Source: Bacillus sp. FJAT-14578 (GTDB taxonomy: Bacteria > Bacillota > Bacilli > Bacillales > Bacillaceae_H). Taken from it: a DNA stretch of 64,000 nt. The position numbers and the translations under genes are program-made. Below are positions 33,835 to 43,350 of this stretch, in pieces. Location: assembly GCF_000504165.1 (NCBI RefSeq), contig NZ_AYSE01000004.1, forward strand, positions 496,001-560,000, in the 5' to 3' direction. Each line of letters starts with the position of its first letter. Position 1 is the first letter of the stretch. Under the pieces are notes generated by a model. It saw only the letters and a list, made by a program, of their open reading frames with translations, ran no database searches and had not been told where the DNA came from.

Positions 33835-34326
33835 ATGAAAAAAATAGCTGTATCTTTTTTTATCTTATTATTAGTGGCTGGCGCTTGTCTTAACATGAAA
33901 GATAAAAAAATTAAAGAGGAAGTGCTGTTACCCGATGGATACCGCGGCTGTTCCTATATCGTTTATGATATAAGCAATACGCCAAAATTAGAGATGAAAG
34001 ACGATACTATAATATATAAACTCAATGAACATGGTGCACTTGCTACATCATCTCCTCAACATTTCGGATGGGATAACGAAAAATCCTCTCCGAATTTTGA
34101 ACGACATTATTATTATGCCAGCAAAAATGGCCATAAAAAAGAAATACCCTTGGACAACATCCAATCTGAAGGAAACGGATCTTCTTCAAAAGAAGGTACA
34201 GCAGAACTGATTTTTAGGAGCTTTTATCTAGGCTCAGAAGATGAATTCAAAAAATTTGAAGAAGCATCTAATGGCCTTGGGTGTCTCAATTATGATGATG
34301 TTGTGAGAAAACTAAATGAAAAGTAA
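33835..34326 (+). CDS. Hypothetical lipoprotein
   Basis: 163 residues with a signal peptide ending in the lipobox VAGAC (Cys18), then a polar extracytoplasmic domain with two further Cys (GCSYIVYD and GLGCLNYDD) that could form a disulfide. GGGGAGG lies before the ATG. Function unknown. Confidence 0.7.
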   Translation: MKKIAVSFFILLLVAGACLNMKDKKIKEEVLLPDGYRGCSYIVYDISNTPKLEMKDDTIIYKLNEHGALATSSPQHFGWDNEKSSPNFERHYYYASKNGHKKEIPLDNIQSEGNGSSSKEGTAELIFRSFYLGSEDEFKKFEEASNGLGCLNYDDVVRKLNEK

Positions 34327-34486
34327 ACAAGACTAACTCTAGCAGTTGTTGAATTGAAACTTTCTTCTTTAGCAAATCCTAATCAAAAAGAGAAGCATAA
34401 GGTGACAAATGAATTCAAATAAACTTATGAGAAACTTTAAATTACTTATCTGGATCGTTTTTATAGGTTACACAATTCAAATATGA

Positions 34487-34624
34487 TTAATTTCTGTTAT
34501 GTTCTTTAATCGTTTGCAGGATTTTAAAGTGATGGATAAGTGTCATAATAATGATTGTTGAACTAAAAAGACTAGATAAAATGGTACTACCTATCAGAAG
34601 CCTAATAACTTTACGATTAAACAT
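34487..34624 (-). CDS. Small single-pass membrane protein
   Basis: 45 residues, MFNRKVIRLLIGSTIL... with one hydrophobic helix (about 8-30) and a charged C-terminus. AAGGGG lies 7 nt before the ATG. No family is recognised; the ribosome site makes it credible. Confidence 0.45.
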   Translation of the reverse strand: MFNRKVIRLLIGSTILSSLFSSTIIIMTLIHHFKILQTIKEHNRN

Positions 34625-34758
34625 TTACTCACCCCTTTTTTATTTATGTTGCCTATTTTAAAGAAGTATTATGAGAGAGAATTATTCTGTCATTAATTAT
34701 TGGCTCTTTAATTGTCGATAATCCTTCATTATGGTGACTAAAAGTGGACATAGGGTTT

Positions 34759-34788
34759 AAACGTCTTATATTCGCGTATAAGGCGTTT
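34759..34788. terminator. Hairpin
   Basis: AAACGTCTTATA pairs with TATAAGGCGTTT (one G-T pair) around TTCGCG, followed by TAT-rich sequence. The gap 34627-34991 has no gene; it holds this hairpin and the degraded repeat below. Confidence 0.5.
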
Positions 34789-34822
34789 TATATGTCTATA
34801 GAAAAAACCCCCGTGCTCTTAT

Positions 34823-34883
34823 GGTGAAAGTCTCAAATTCACAGGAATCTGGAGCTCTTGTTGATTGCAGAGAGGAGTTGTTA
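34823..34883 (+). repeat. R2 repeat, degraded copy
   Basis: AAAGTCTCAAATTC ... GAGCTCTTGTTG ... TTGTTATGT lines up with the copy at 60446-60520 (AAAAGCCTCAAATTC ... TTTTGTTG). The hairpin arms have decayed. Confidence 0.4.
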
Positions 34884-34991
34884 TGTAAAATTGATATGTA
34901 TAGAGTATTGATTTTAGGGTATACGACTTTTTAAACCTTCTCGTGATAAAATGGTGATAAAAGGAAATTTAAGATAGGAGACTAATTCTAG

Positions 34992-35621
34992 ATGAAAAGT
35001 ACTATTGCTATTATAGGAGGCACTGGAAAAGCAGGTAAGTTTTTAGTAGAAACGGCAATTAAAAAAGGTTATACAGTTCGCATGCTTGTCCGAAATCCAG
35101 AAAAAGTTTCAGTAACCAGCCCAAATATAGAGCTTATTAAAGGAGATGCTCAAAACCCACATTCAATTCGCTTTTTACTTGAAGGATGCGAAGCTGTTGT
35201 TAATACTTTTGGACAACCAAATAGAGATACACCTTTATACAGTGAAATTACAAAACTGATAATTACTATTATGGGAGATATCGGAATTAAAAGGTATATC
35301 GGAGTAACAGGAGGTTCTTTGGATGTATATGGAGATAAAAAGTCATTCGTAAATAAGTTGGGTGCCATCATTTTTGAAATTATGTATTTTAAGATGATTA
35401 AGGATAAGAAAAGGGAGCTTATCATTCTTCAAGGAAGCAGCATAGATTGGACACTTGTTCGGTTACCATTTATATATGAAAAAGATATTAATAAAACTAT
35501 ACAAGAAAGTTTATTTGATATGCCAGGACTAACAATTACCAATCGCAGTATTGCAGATTTTTTAATTGATGAAATTTCAAATTCTAAATACATACGTAAA
35601 ACACCATTTATAGCAAACTAG
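34992..35621 (+). CDS. NAD(P)-binding SDR-type protein (NmrA/YwnB-like)
   Basis: 209 residues. The Rossmann motif is IGGTGKAGKFLVETAI (8-23), then RMLVRNPEKV and IKGDAQNP, as in atypical short-chain dehydrogenases of the NmrA/flavin-reductase-like group (RYIGVTGGSL in the middle). The classical YxxxK pair is not evident. GGAG lies about 12 nt from the ATG. The substrate is unknown. It ends at a strong terminator. Confidence 0.8.
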   Translation: MKSTIAIIGGTGKAGKFLVETAIKKGYTVRMLVRNPEKVSVTSPNIELIKGDAQNPHSIRFLLEGCEAVVNTFGQPNRDTPLYSEITKLIITIMGDIGIKRYIGVTGGSLDVYGDKKSFVNKLGAIIFEIMYFKMIKDKKRELIILQGSSIDWTLVRLPFIYEKDINKTIQESLFDMPGLTITNRSIADFLIDEISNSKYIRKTPFIAN

Positions 35622-35715
35622 TTTCAACAGAAACACATATGAACTAGAAAATGTATATTAACTGCTATTCCAAATTGAAAATAACTTCCTGGAACGGTTG
35701 TTATGGTAACTGGGG

Positions 35716-35763
35716 GTAGCAAAAGACCTCACCAAGCCTAATTCTGGTGAGGTCTTTTGCTAC
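35716..35763. terminator. Bidirectional hairpin terminator
   Basis: A 19-bp perfect stem (GTAGCAAAAGACCTCACCA and its complement) with a 10-nt loop lies between the SDR gene and the convergent SLH gene. Confidence 0.88.
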
Positions 35764-35766
35764 TCT

Positions 35767-36399
35767 TTACTCTTGTTCTTCGAATGTTAGTAATGCGCGA
35801 TACACAAAGCTTGCGAATTGAGCACGAGATACAGTTTCTGTTGGGCGGAACTCTGTCACGTTTGTGATGCCATTTTCAGATAAAATTTCAATATACTCGC
35901 GATATTCAGGGTAGGCTTTATCCAAGTCTTTTACTTGGCTTTCCTCACCCTCCACATGATCTAACCAGAGGCCTTCTACTAATACTTTCGCCATCTGCTG
36001 ACGAGTGATATTTTTAGCAGGGTACAAATATCCATTCGAACCTGTCATTACTTCATAATTGTATACAGTAAATGCTGCACGTACTAGCTCTTTATCAGCA
36101 TGTGTAACAGGAACATCCGTGAAGACTTGTTGTAATTCACCTTCCTCATCAAATAAACGAGCAAAAATTTTTGCTACTTGACCGCGAGTGATGGTGTTAC
36201 TTGGCTTGAATGTACCATCACTATAGCCGTTAATAATGCCTTCATCCGATAATACATCAATGGCTTCAAAATGAACATTACTTTCCGGAACATCTTTAAA
36301 AGAGGCGGCGCTTGCTGCTGTTGGAATAAGAGCGCTAACTAAAAAAGTTGCCGTTGCAGCAGAGGCTAAAAATTTCTTCATTTTGTTGTTTTTAAACAT
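35767..36399 (-). CDS. S-layer homology (SLH) domain protein
   Basis: 210 residues: signal peptide (about 1-32, ending AASA), then three SLH motifs at about 33-80 (FKDVPESNVHFEAIDVL ... GYSDGTFKP), 90-145 (FTDVP ... YLYPAKNITRQQ) and 150-205 (VKDLD ... FRPTETVSRAQF). The protein is little more than the three wall-binding repeats, so it attaches to pyruvylated secondary cell-wall polymer with no obvious effector domain. GGGGGAA precedes the ATG. It could be a small S-layer-associated protein. Confidence 0.88.
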   Translation of the reverse strand: MFKNNKMKKFLASAATATFLVSALIPTAASAASFKDVPESNVHFEAIDVLSDEGIINGYSDGTFKPSNTITRGQVAKIFARLFDEEGELQQVFTDVPVTHADKELVRAAFTVYNYEVMTGSNGYLYPAKNITRQQMAKVLVEGLWLDHVEGEESQVKDLDKAYPEYREYIEILSENGITNVTEFRPTETVSRAQFASFVYRALLTFEEQE

Positions 36400-36775
36400 T
36401 CGTAATTTCCCCCTAAAACTTATAATCTATAAATACACCTAATTATACTTTTTTAAGAAAAAAATTCACGTGACAAATATACCAAATATCTCATTTTGAA
36501 TAATTTATTTACCAATATCAAGATCTTTATTTTTTTATAGTGGTCATAGCTTTGTATGAAAGTGCTGTACTTCTCATTATAACTAGCATCAAGTAATATA
36601 GCATAATGACTATTATGTTGCTTTGGAAAAGCCTTGGTTCTATGAAATTCAAGTATTTTTTGATTGCCGAAAATCCCCGGTTCTGTAAACTAACTTATAA
36701 CTATATGTATTTTACATATATGTGTTATAATATGATTGATTTTCAATAAATTGGCTTGATATAAGGAGAATTTGT
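36400..36775. other. AT-rich intergenic stretch with an R2-like scar
   Basis: No gene is seen. 36634-36697 resembles R2 (GAAATTCAAG, TTTTTTGATTGCCGAAAA, TTCTGTAAACTAAC), matching the copy at 43659 best. Confidence 0.4.
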
Positions 36776-36958
36776 GTGAGCTTATTTAATTCCATTGCCT
36801 CAGCTGTTCAGATAAAAGTATTTGGAAGTCAATATGAATTAAACAGTTGGCTAGAGCAACAGAAAGATGTGCAGATTATAGATATTAAATTTACATCTGT
36901 GATTATTATTGATGAGTCTGTTATAAGGGATCGTTTCTTAGTAATCTATACACAATAA
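36776..36958 (+). CDS. Cse60-like sporulation protein
   Basis: A 60-residue protein, the same length as the Cse60 family. Its core IKVFGSQYELNSWL, then IIDIKFTSV and a final LVIYTQ, follow the family pattern of strand, helix, IDIKF strand and closing strand. AAGGAG precedes a GTG start. In B. subtilis cse60 is made early in sporulation under sigma-E; the role is unknown. The assignment is from pattern only. Confidence 0.6.
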   Translation: MSLFNSIASAVQIKVFGSQYELNSWLEQQKDVQIIDIKFTSVIIIDESVIRDRFLVIYTQ

Positions 36959-37216
36959 CTTACTATATTATAATCTATCTAATTTTTGTAATATTTAGAC
37001 ATATTTTGTCGAAACTATTTCCTTTTTGTCTCATCTTGCTCATAATATTTTTGTCGTCTCTATCTTCATTATTGATCTACTACATTCCGTAGAGAACGAA
37101 ACCATTTTTACGGAGAGAGAAGAAACCATGATAACGGAAGTCGTGGCAGTAGCTCAAAAGATAGAACAGTATATTTCTTTTTAACATAAATCAAAATTAG
37201 AAAGGGGTTACTATAC

Positions 37217-37843
37217 TTGAAAACAGTGAAAAAATATGGAATGATCTTTCTTTTGTCTCTTCTTGTTACTTTGTTTTACCAAGTGTCGAGAACAGAAGCT
37301 GCTGTGTTACTAGAGCCTCGTAGTGAAGGAAATCAAGTTTACCGTTTGCAGGAACAGCTCATAAAAATGGGGTATTTACACGCTTCCCCTACAGGGTATT
37401 ATGGCCCTGCTACAGAAGGAGCTGTAAAAGAGTTTCAACGAGATACAGATCTCAGTATAGACGGCAAAGTAGGGACGCGTACATATCAACAACTATTGAA
37501 TGTAGAACAAATGGCTCGTGTGGTACATGGGGAGGCTCGAGGAGAAGTCTATGAAGGACAAGTAGCCGTAGCTGCTGTCATATTAAATCGACTTGAATCT
37601 CCTGGGTTTCCAAAGACGGTATCTGGAGTGATTTTTCAGACTAACGCTTTTACTTGTGTAGATGATGGCCAGTATGATTTGACTCCTAACTATCCAGCGT
37701 ATCGAGCTGTCATTGATGTATTTAAGGGGTGGGATCCTTCGAATGGGTCTGTCTATTATTACAATCCATCTACAGCTACGAATGAGTGGATTTTTACACG
37801 TTCTGCAATCAAGAGAATAGGCAACCATTTATTTGCGCGTTAA
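37217..37843 (+). CDS. SleB-like spore cortex-lytic enzyme
   Basis: A 208-residue exported peptidoglycan hydrolase: signal peptide (about 1-28), a peptidoglycan-binding domain at about 36-90 (QEQLIKMGYLHASPTGYYGP ... VKEFQRD), and a SleB/hydrolase-2 lytic transglycosylase domain at about 98-207 beginning MARVVHGEARGE, which holds the catalytic Glu. The start is TTG behind AAAGGGG. No ypeB partner follows, so this is likely a paralogue of the main sleB and may be a CwlJ/SleB-type enzyme for other stages. Confidence 0.85.
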   Translation: MKTVKKYGMIFLLSLLVTLFYQVSRTEAAVLLEPRSEGNQVYRLQEQLIKMGYLHASPTGYYGPATEGAVKEFQRDTDLSIDGKVGTRTYQQLLNVEQMARVVHGEARGEVYEGQVAVAAVILNRLESPGFPKTVSGVIFQTNAFTCVDDGQYDLTPNYPAYRAVIDVFKGWDPSNGSVYYYNPSTATNEWIFTRSAIKRIGNHLFAR

Positions 37844-37977
37844 TATAATGAGCTAAAAAGAGAGAGTGATAGATTCCTCTGAAGTATTTCACTAAACAGT
37901 CAATAAAGATTACCTTTTACATAGAGTAAGAACATTGAATTGAAATTAAATATAACATAGGGATAATTATGTTGAAT

Positions 37978-38126
37978 CAAAAAGCCTTTGAATTCTAGAA
38001 TTCAAAGGCTTTTTGATTGCCTCCAATTCAGTGTTATGTAAACAAAATACCGTCCTATCTAAAAAAGATAGGGCGGTATTTGATTATGATCCTGTCCAGA
38101 AAACCATAGATTTCTTGCACCAGAAC
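37978..38126 (+). repeat. R2 repeat (includes a terminator)
   Basis: It begins with a 38-bp palindrome (arms AAAAAGCCTTTGAATT), continues TTCAGTGTTATGTAAAC and ends GATTTCTTGCACCAGAACC. The palindrome can end sleB transcription. The middle of this copy is occupied by the thiolase terminator. Confidence 0.7.
38045..38081 (-). terminator. Terminator of the thiolase gene
   Basis: AAATACCGTCCTATCT pairs with AGATAGGGCGGTATTT over 5 nt. On the minus strand ATTTTGTTT follows. Confidence 0.8.
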
Positions 38127-38139
38127 CTTCTCACGGGAT

Positions 38140-39327
38140 TTAGCTACGCTCTACAATTGTCGCTACCCCTTGTCCCCCGCCAATACAAAGTGTTGCTAAT
38201 CCTGTCCGGCTATCACGTTTTAGCATTTCGTGAATAAGAGTAACCAAAATGCGGGCACCGCTGGCACCGATTGGATGTCCTAGCGCAATAGCACCGCCAT
38301 TTACATTTAATTTTTCTTTATTAAAATGAAGTTCACGATCCACAGCAATAGATTGAGCTGCAAACGCTTCGTTCGCTTCAATTAAATCAATATCGTCTAA
38401 TTGTATAGATGCTTTTTCAAGAGCTTTTTTTACTGCCGAAACAGGGCCGATTCCCATAATACTTGGATCCACACCTGCGTTCGCATTCGCTTTTATGGTT
38501 ACTAATGGTTTGATTCCTAATTCATCTGCTTTTTTACGGCTCATGATGACGAATGCTGCAGCACCATCGTTAATTCCTGAAGCGTTACCAGCTGTAACAG
38601 ATCCATCCTTTTTAAATGCTGGACGAAGCTTTCCTAACCCTTCTGCAGTCGTTCCAAATCGAGGGAATTCGTCTTGAGCGAATACCGTTACTTGTCCTTT
38701 GCGACCTGGCACTTCTACAGGGATAATTTCATCCGCAAAGCGATTCGATTCGATCGCTGCTTGAGCCTTTTGTTGACTCCAAGCAGAGAACTCATCTTGT
38801 TCCTCACGTGAAATGCTATATTTTTCACAAAGATTTTCAGCTGTAACCCCCATGTGATAATCATTGAAGGCACACCATAATCCATCTTGAATCATACTGT
38901 CTACTAATTTCTGATCTCCCATCTTAAACCCGTTACGAGCTCCTTTTAGCAGGTAAGGAGCCTGGCTCATATTTTCCATTCCCCCTGCAACCACCACTTC
39001 TGCATCCCCAGCAAGAATAGCTTGTGTTGCTAAATGAACCGCTTTAAGTCCGGATCCACATACCTTATTAATCGTAATAGCTGATACCTCTTGAGGTAAG
39101 CCAGCAGCAATGACAGCTTGTCTCGCTGGATTTTGTCCAAGTCCAGCTTGTAAGACATTCCCCATAATGACTTCATCTACTTGATTGACATCTACCCCTG
39201 CTTTTTCAAGTGCTCCTTTGATGACGACTCCACCTAACGAAGGCGCAGAAACATTTTGTAAACCGCCTCCGAAACTTCCAATGGCAGTTCTCACAGCACT
39301 AACAATAACTACTTCTGTTTGAATCAT
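38140..39327 (-). CDS. Acetyl-CoA C-acetyltransferase (thiolase)
   Basis: 395 residues. This degradative/biosynthetic thiolase has the active-site Cys in [12 protein letters not shown], the His in [17 protein letters not shown] and the second Cys in TLCIGGGQG. Two acetyl-CoA are joined to acetoacetyl-CoA, or the reverse. GGGGAG fits the ATG of MIQTEVV. It stands alone, unlike the yhfS/mmgA operons, so its pathway cannot be inferred from neighbours. Confidence 0.9.
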   Translation of the reverse strand: MIQTEVVIVSAVRTAIGSFGGGLQNVSAPSLGGVVIKGALEKAGVDVNQVDEVIMGNVLQAGLGQNPARQAVIAAGLPQEVSAITINKVCGSGLKAVHLATQAILAGDAEVVVAGGMENMSQAPYLLKGARNGFKMGDQKLVDSMIQDGLWCAFNDYHMGVTAENLCEKYSISREEQDEFSAWSQQKAQAAIESNRFADEIIPVEVPGRKGQVTVFAQDEFPRFGTTAEGLGKLRPAFKKDGSVTAGNASGINDGAAAFVIMSRKKADELGIKPLVTIKANANAGVDPSIMGIGPVSAVKKALEKASIQLDDIDLIEANEAFAAQSIAVDRELHFNKEKLNVNGGAIALGHPIGASGARILVTLIHEMLKRDSRTGLATLCIGGGQGVATIVERS

Positions 39328-39748
39328 GTTGAAATCTCCCCTTAACATTAATGACTATTGATTTATTTCTTCAATATAAAAATATAAAGAACAATAAATA
39401 AAAACGTTGTCGAAATTTAGGTAAAGTTCAAAAAAATCCAACTTGTCATGATTGAGATGTTGAGATCAGTAGGGAAATGATATTGGCGGAGTTTTTAGGG
39501 AGATGATTAGGTAGAGCATGAAGTTAACGGTTCTAGTGCAAAAACTGTTACATACCCTAAAGTTTTCACCCTATCATTTTTTACGTTCAATATCTATCTG
39601 TAAAACTCTTTAAGAGATTTTCCTTTCACCCTCAATAAGCAAGACCACCGGTTCATCAAAAGTTTTGTTACTCTTAGACATGCAGAATTAATATTTGAAT
39701 AATCCGAAAATTTTGATTATAATAAAAAGAGCAAGGAGTTAATTTTCT
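39328..39748. other. Intergenic stretch with an inverted R2 end
   Basis: No gene is seen. 39529-39542 (GGTTCTAGTGCAAA) is the R2 right end in reverse orientation. The rest is AT-rich and includes the promoter region of the IDEAL gene. Confidence 0.4.
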
Positions 39749-39946
39749 ATGGAAAAGTATTTACTTAATGTACCAGTACAATCTGAAGTAAACGTCATGG
39801 ATGCTCTATTTGCTGAAATAGTATTAGATAAATCCCTTTATGATTTCCGAAAACAGCAAATTCAACAGAAAATCGACCATTCATTACAAAATCGACATAA
39901 GGATGAATTCCTACGATTAACAGAGGAATTAAAGAATATTTCTTAA
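39749..39946 (+). CDS. IDEAL-domain protein
   Basis: 65 residues. The second half (LDKSLYDFRKQQIQQKIDHS ... NRHKDEFLRLTEEL) is a clear IDEAL domain, the short helical module seen at the C-terminus of YpiB and in ComK-related competence proteins of bacilli. AAGGAG lies upstream. A peptide-binding regulatory role is possible but unproven. Confidence 0.75.
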   Translation: MEKYLLNVPVQSEVNVMDALFAEIVLDKSLYDFRKQQIQQKIDHSLQNRHKDEFLRLTEELKNIS

Positions 39947-40249
39947 AATTGTTGTATATAAGAACGACTTTGAAGAAAAATGAAACAAACTTAACATAGT
40001 GAAGTTATAGGAAATAAAGATGTACTGTTACGAACCTTTTTTTATTGTACATGAACTTTTTGCATTAGAACCAGCTGTTTAGAATTGCATCATAATCTTT
40101 CATTGAACTGGTTATATAGGCTCTATGTTTCTATCAAATGGTTCTTGCACTAAAATCGGAATTCACACTTAAAAATAAACATTTTATTACCTTGAATGTA
40201 TAAGAGAGTGGTAGTTTAAATAAGAAAAGTGAACAAGGAGGGTAAGAAA
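39947..40249. other. AT-rich intergenic stretch
   Basis: No gene is seen. TTGCATTAGAACC (about 40058) and GGTTCTTGCAC (40140-40150) are R2-end-like sequences in both orientations. Confidence 0.35.
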
Positions 40250-40390
40250 GTGTGGAGAGAAAATAAACCGATGTTGTCTGATTTTATTTATGAAGATCAA
40301 TTTGAACTGAACTCGTACCTTTCTTATTTGTTTAATCAATTCTATTATGATATTCCAGATCAGTCGGAAGATAAAATGATAAAACAATAG
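40250..40390 (+). CDS. Micro-gene family R3, copy 1
   Basis: 46 residues: MWRENKPMLSDFIYEDQFEL then NSYLSYLFNQ and SEDKMIKQ. It is a clear paralogue of 41679-41837 and 43348-43542 (shared SDF-Y-D-FEL-SYL-YLF core). AAGGAGG lies 8 nt before a GTG start. It is predicted as two amphipathic helices with no membrane segment. A hairpin containing AAGCG..CGCTT follows, as in the other copies. Function unknown. Confidence 0.7.
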   Translation: MWRENKPMLSDFIYEDQFELNSYLSYLFNQFYYDIPDQSEDKMIKQ

Positions 40391-40445
40391 AGGAACAAAT
40401 AAAGTAAAGTGAAAGGGTAAAAAAATCATGAATGAGGGAATAGTG

Positions 40446-40488
40446 TAAGCGGCCTTATTATTCAGACGAGAATAAAGAAGGTCGCTTA
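40446..40488. terminator. R3-type hairpin terminator
   Basis: TAAGCGGCCTTATTATTC pairs with GAATAAAGAAGGTCGCTTA. The AAGCG arms match the hairpins after the two other R3 genes. Confidence 0.7.
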
Positions 40489-40666
40489 TTATCATTATAA
40501 ACCTTTTTTAATCTGTTTAGTTGACACAACACCTGTAATTAGAGGGAGTAAAGAAATTCGTAAAAGTTTACTTTTATGGACGGTTTTACGCTAAAAACAG
40601 AAAATGTATTCCTCGGATAGATGGTTTCACTTTTGGACAACACAACGAAGTAAGGGGATGGTAACT

Positions 40667-41029
40667 TTGGAAAGAAAAACGAAAATCAAATCAATGGTAT
40701 TAGGATTAGGGTTATTACTTGCAGGAACATCACAAGCAGATGCAGCGCTATACACAAGTGCAATACTCACTAACAATAACCAGACATATGAGTTTGAGTC
40801 TGGTGAAGAAAAGGTCATTAAAGGTACAGCTTATCTGACATTCAATTTTGACGAGATAGAAGCTGGAGAAAGAATTATCGTGACTCATTGGATAAACGGA
40901 AGATTAAGAGGTTTGAAAAAGGCAAACCAGCCTTGTGATCTTAAAATGAATGTTTCAGCAGATGGAGAACACAAGTTTATCATTACAATCGATGGTGTAA
41001 AACAATGGTTTTTCTTGTTTAATGAGTGA
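40667..41029 (+). CDS. Secreted hypothetical protein
   Basis: 120 residues with a signal peptide (MERKTKIKSMVLGLGLLLAG, cleavage near SQADA-A) and a small beta-rich extracellular domain (YEFESGEEKVIKGTAYLTF ... KFIITIDGVKQWFFLF). AAGGGG directly abuts an ATG but is correctly spaced for a TTG three codons later, which I choose. No family is recognised. Confidence 0.6.
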   Translation: MERKTKIKSMVLGLGLLLAGTSQADAALYTSAILTNNNQTYEFESGEEKVIKGTAYLTFNFDEIEAGERIIVTHWINGRLRGLKKANQPCDLKMNVSADGEHKFIITIDGVKQWFFLFNE

Positions 41030-41159
41030 TGCCAAAATAATTTAAATAGATACCAATTTTAAACATATTCGTCCCTTACTCCCATCAGGTATGCGTAAAA
41101 TTTGTATTATACGCATACTTAAATACTTTTTATGTTAGCTGCTTCAAGTAACACAGAAA

Positions 41160-41190
41160 AAAGAGCAGTTGGCTAAACCAACTACTCTTT
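41160..41190. terminator. Hairpin terminator
   Basis: AAAGAG-C-AGTTGG pairs with CCAACT-A-CTCTTT across CTAAA. It lies between convergent genes. Confidence 0.7.
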
Positions 41191-41338
41191 AATCAAGGTC
41201 CCTATTCTGTTGTGATGACGTTTTATGGTTAGACGCAGGTCCCTTTCCAAGTTTTGGTTTAAAATTTCCCAACTTGTTTTTCAAGTAATCCTTTAAAAAG
41301 TCACGTTTCTTTTTTCGCCTTTTATCACGATTTTTCAC
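41189..41338 (-). CDS. Very basic small protein
   Basis: 49 residues starting MKNRDKRRKKKRDFLKDYL and rich in Lys and Arg (pI well above 10). A GTG start lies 6 nt after GGTGGTGA. It probably binds nucleic acid or the membrane surface. No family is recognised. Confidence 0.5.
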   Translation of the reverse strand: MKNRDKRRKKKRDFLKDYLKNKLGNFKPKLGKGPASNHKTSSQQNRDLD

Positions 41339-41595
41339 GAAAAGTCACCACCCTTACGTTACCGAATAGAGCTGGTCTACCTTTATTATAACTTTGTCAG
41401 CAGTTTTAATTATCCTTCTCCATTCCCATAATAGTTTCTCATAAATACATTTATTTAAAACTAAAATATGAGTGGATTTTGGGAATAGAACAAAGATACG
41501 AGTTAGACCCAAACTGTTTGAAAAATTACATTTTTACGTGTCTCTTACCTTCCTCTAACAGGTGTTATAAGCTTAAAAAGGTTTATAACAACCAC

Positions 41596-41636
41596 AAGCG
41601 ACCTTGTTCATTCTTACCCGAATAACAAGATCGCTT
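41596..41636. terminator. R3-type hairpin terminator
   Basis: AAGCGACCTTGTTCATTC pairs with GAATAACAAGATCGCTT, downstream of R3 copy 2 on the minus strand. It resembles the hairpins at 40446 and 43308. Confidence 0.7.
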
Positions 41637-41678
41637 ATTTTTTCCTTATTCATTATCTTTTTATCCTTTCAATTTCCT

Positions 41679-41837
41679 TTAATTAGTGTTTAGCCTATTG
41701 TTTGACCATTTTATCTTTCGACTAGAATCATTCGGAACATCCTCATCACATTGATGAAACAAATACGTAAGGTAAGAGTTTAATTCAAATCGATCTTTAG
41801 AAATAAAATCAGCTAACACCTTGGTTGCTCTCACCAT
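41679..41837 (-). CDS. Micro-gene family R3, copy 2
   Basis: 52 residues: MVRATKVLADFISKDRFELN, then SYLTYLFHQCDEDVP. GGGAGGT is spaced for this ATG although the frame stays open upstream. The core helix matches copies 1 and 3; the tail differs. Function unknown. Confidence 0.7.
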   Translation of the reverse strand: MVRATKVLADFISKDRFELNSYLTYLFHQCDEDVPNDSSRKIKWSNNRLNTN

Positions 41838-41947
41838 TTTCTTACCTCCCATATGTACTGTCCTTATCTTTATAATTTCCAATCTATCATTCTTTTATAC
41901 ATATAAATTATGAAATGGTTGCTTTTGATTCTAAATCTCTTCACGTA

Positions 41948-42091
41948 TATCAAGAAGCCCTCGAATTTATGAATTCAAGGGCTTTTTAATTACTTTTAAT
42001 AAATGTTATGTTAACTAAAGGTGGGTAGGATATGTACTTGTTTTTTATCGTTCTTTGAGTATGTCCAAGTTTGATAGGTTTTAATTTTCAA
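41948..42091 (+). repeat. R2 repeat
   Basis: A hairpin (AAGCCCTCGAATTTATGAAT with its AATTCAAGGGCTT arm), then AATGTTATGTTAACTAAAGG, TAGGATATG, GTCCAAGTTTGATAGG. The right end is lost here, where the sigma-B-like promoter of the ysnF-like gene begins. Confidence 0.65.
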
Positions 42092-42093
42092 AC

Positions 42094-42119
42094 GTTTTAA
42101 ACGAAACAACCTAGGGTAG
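42094..42119 (+). promoter_or_regulatory. Sigma-B-like promoter
   Basis: GTTTTA, 14 bp, GGGTAG, about 60 bp before a YsnF/YflT-type stress protein. This matches the sigma-B consensus GTTTaa-N13-15-GGGtAt closely. Confidence 0.6.
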
Positions 42120-42181
42120 ACAGACTATGAGAGGAAATGTAAGTTTTTTCATATTAAATCAGTTTTGGGAGGGATAATAGA

Positions 42182-43273
42182 ATGAGGATAGGAAAAAGAA
42201 TCGTTGGAACTTTTCATTCAGAACAAGATCTTTTGTATGCCATTGAAGGGTTAAAGCGTCAGGGATATCGTGAGACAGATATGATGGTGGTAGCTAGAAA
42301 TAGAAGTGACATCCCCTTGGTGAATGATCGCACTGGAGTCATGGTAGAAGCGGACATGCAAGTAAGTACCTTAGCTGGTGTCATGATGGACAGCCTTTTT
42401 ACAGTGATGACAGGTGGAATGGGCGGCAATCATGCTAGCATACTGGCCGAAAGGCTCACCGAAAGAGACATCCCGGAATTTACAGCCAAACAATGTGAGG
42501 CGGAAGTAAATAAAGGGAAAATGGTGTTGCTCATTGATACAGATATAGCTGACAACAGTTCGGTTTACGAACAGATGTCAGAAACACCATATGAGACAGA
42601 AGAACAAAAAGCAGTCCGTCTCCGTGAAGAACAGTTGAACATTACAAAAGAGCGTGTCCAAATCGGAGAATTACAGCTGCGTAAAGAGGTAATTGAAGAA
42701 CAGCGAACGATTCATGTTCCGCTTATTCGTGAAGAAGTCTATGTGGAACGCCGCCCTGTCACAGATGGAAAGTACGATGGAAGTCCGATTACAGGGGAAG
42801 AAACCATTCGTGTCCCTATTACAGAAGAACGAATCAAAGTCACGAAAAGGCCTGTAGTGGTCGAAGAAGTGGTCGTCGGTAAGCGAAAAGTTCAGGAGAC
42901 CAAGCAGGTACAGGACACCATTAGAAAGGAAGAAGCGCGTATTGAACGTTCAGGCGTTCCCATCAAAGAAGAAGCCCAAAAGGGGACTTATTATTTAAAG
43001 GATGTAGAGCGACAAGAGGTTTTTATGGAAAACTCAAACCTCCCTGCCGTGCAAGAAGACCCTAGTCTCGCAACCTTAACAACAGATGATAAAAAGGACG
43101 AAGCGAGTGGGATGCTAACAGATTCTCCTGATAGGGAGGCAAGTGAAAGTGAAAGTTACGTACCTATTTCAGCGGCTACTATGAAAGACGAAGGAAACCT
43201 CAGTGGAGAAAATTCTTCCGGTGATGAGGCAAATAAAAACAATAAAATTCAAAGTAACAAAAAGAAAAAATAA
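42182..43273 (+). CDS. YsnF/AvaK-type (DUF2382) general stress protein
   Basis: 363 residues in two parts. The N-terminal 120 residues resemble the YflT heat-induced stress domain (IVGTFHSEQDLLYAIEGLKR). Residues about 145-280 form a DUF2382/YsnF domain made of imperfect charged repeats (RLREEQLNI, KERVQIGELQLRKEV, VPLIREEVYVERRPV, KRPVVVEEVVVGKR). The C-terminal tail is Ser/Glu/Asn-rich and disordered. GGAGG precedes the ATG. The sigma-B-like promoter agrees with a general stress role; the molecular function is unknown. Confidence 0.85.
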   Translation: MRIGKRIVGTFHSEQDLLYAIEGLKRQGYRETDMMVVARNRSDIPLVNDRTGVMVEADMQVSTLAGVMMDSLFTVMTGGMGGNHASILAERLTERDIPEFTAKQCEAEVNKGKMVLLIDTDIADNSSVYEQMSETPYETEEQKAVRLREEQLNITKERVQIGELQLRKEVIEEQRTIHVPLIREEVYVERRPVTDGKYDGSPITGEETIRVPITEERIKVTKRPVVVEEVVVGKRKVQETKQVQDTIRKEEARIERSGVPIKEEAQKGTYYLKDVERQEVFMENSNLPAVQEDPSLATLTTDDKKDEASGMLTDSPDREASESESYVPISAATMKDEGNLSGENSSGDEANKNNKIQSNKKKK

Positions 43274-43307
43274 TCATTTTTAGCTTAAAAAAGATTTGTA
43301 ACAACTG

Positions 43308-43350
43308 TAAGCGATCCTGTTCATCTTAATTAGAATGACAGGGTCGCTTA
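43308..43350. terminator. R3-type hairpin terminator
   Basis: TAAGCGATCCTGTTCAT pairs with ATGACAGGGTCGCTTA. It ends R3 copy 3 on the minus strand and can end the ysnF-like gene on the plus strand. Confidence 0.75.
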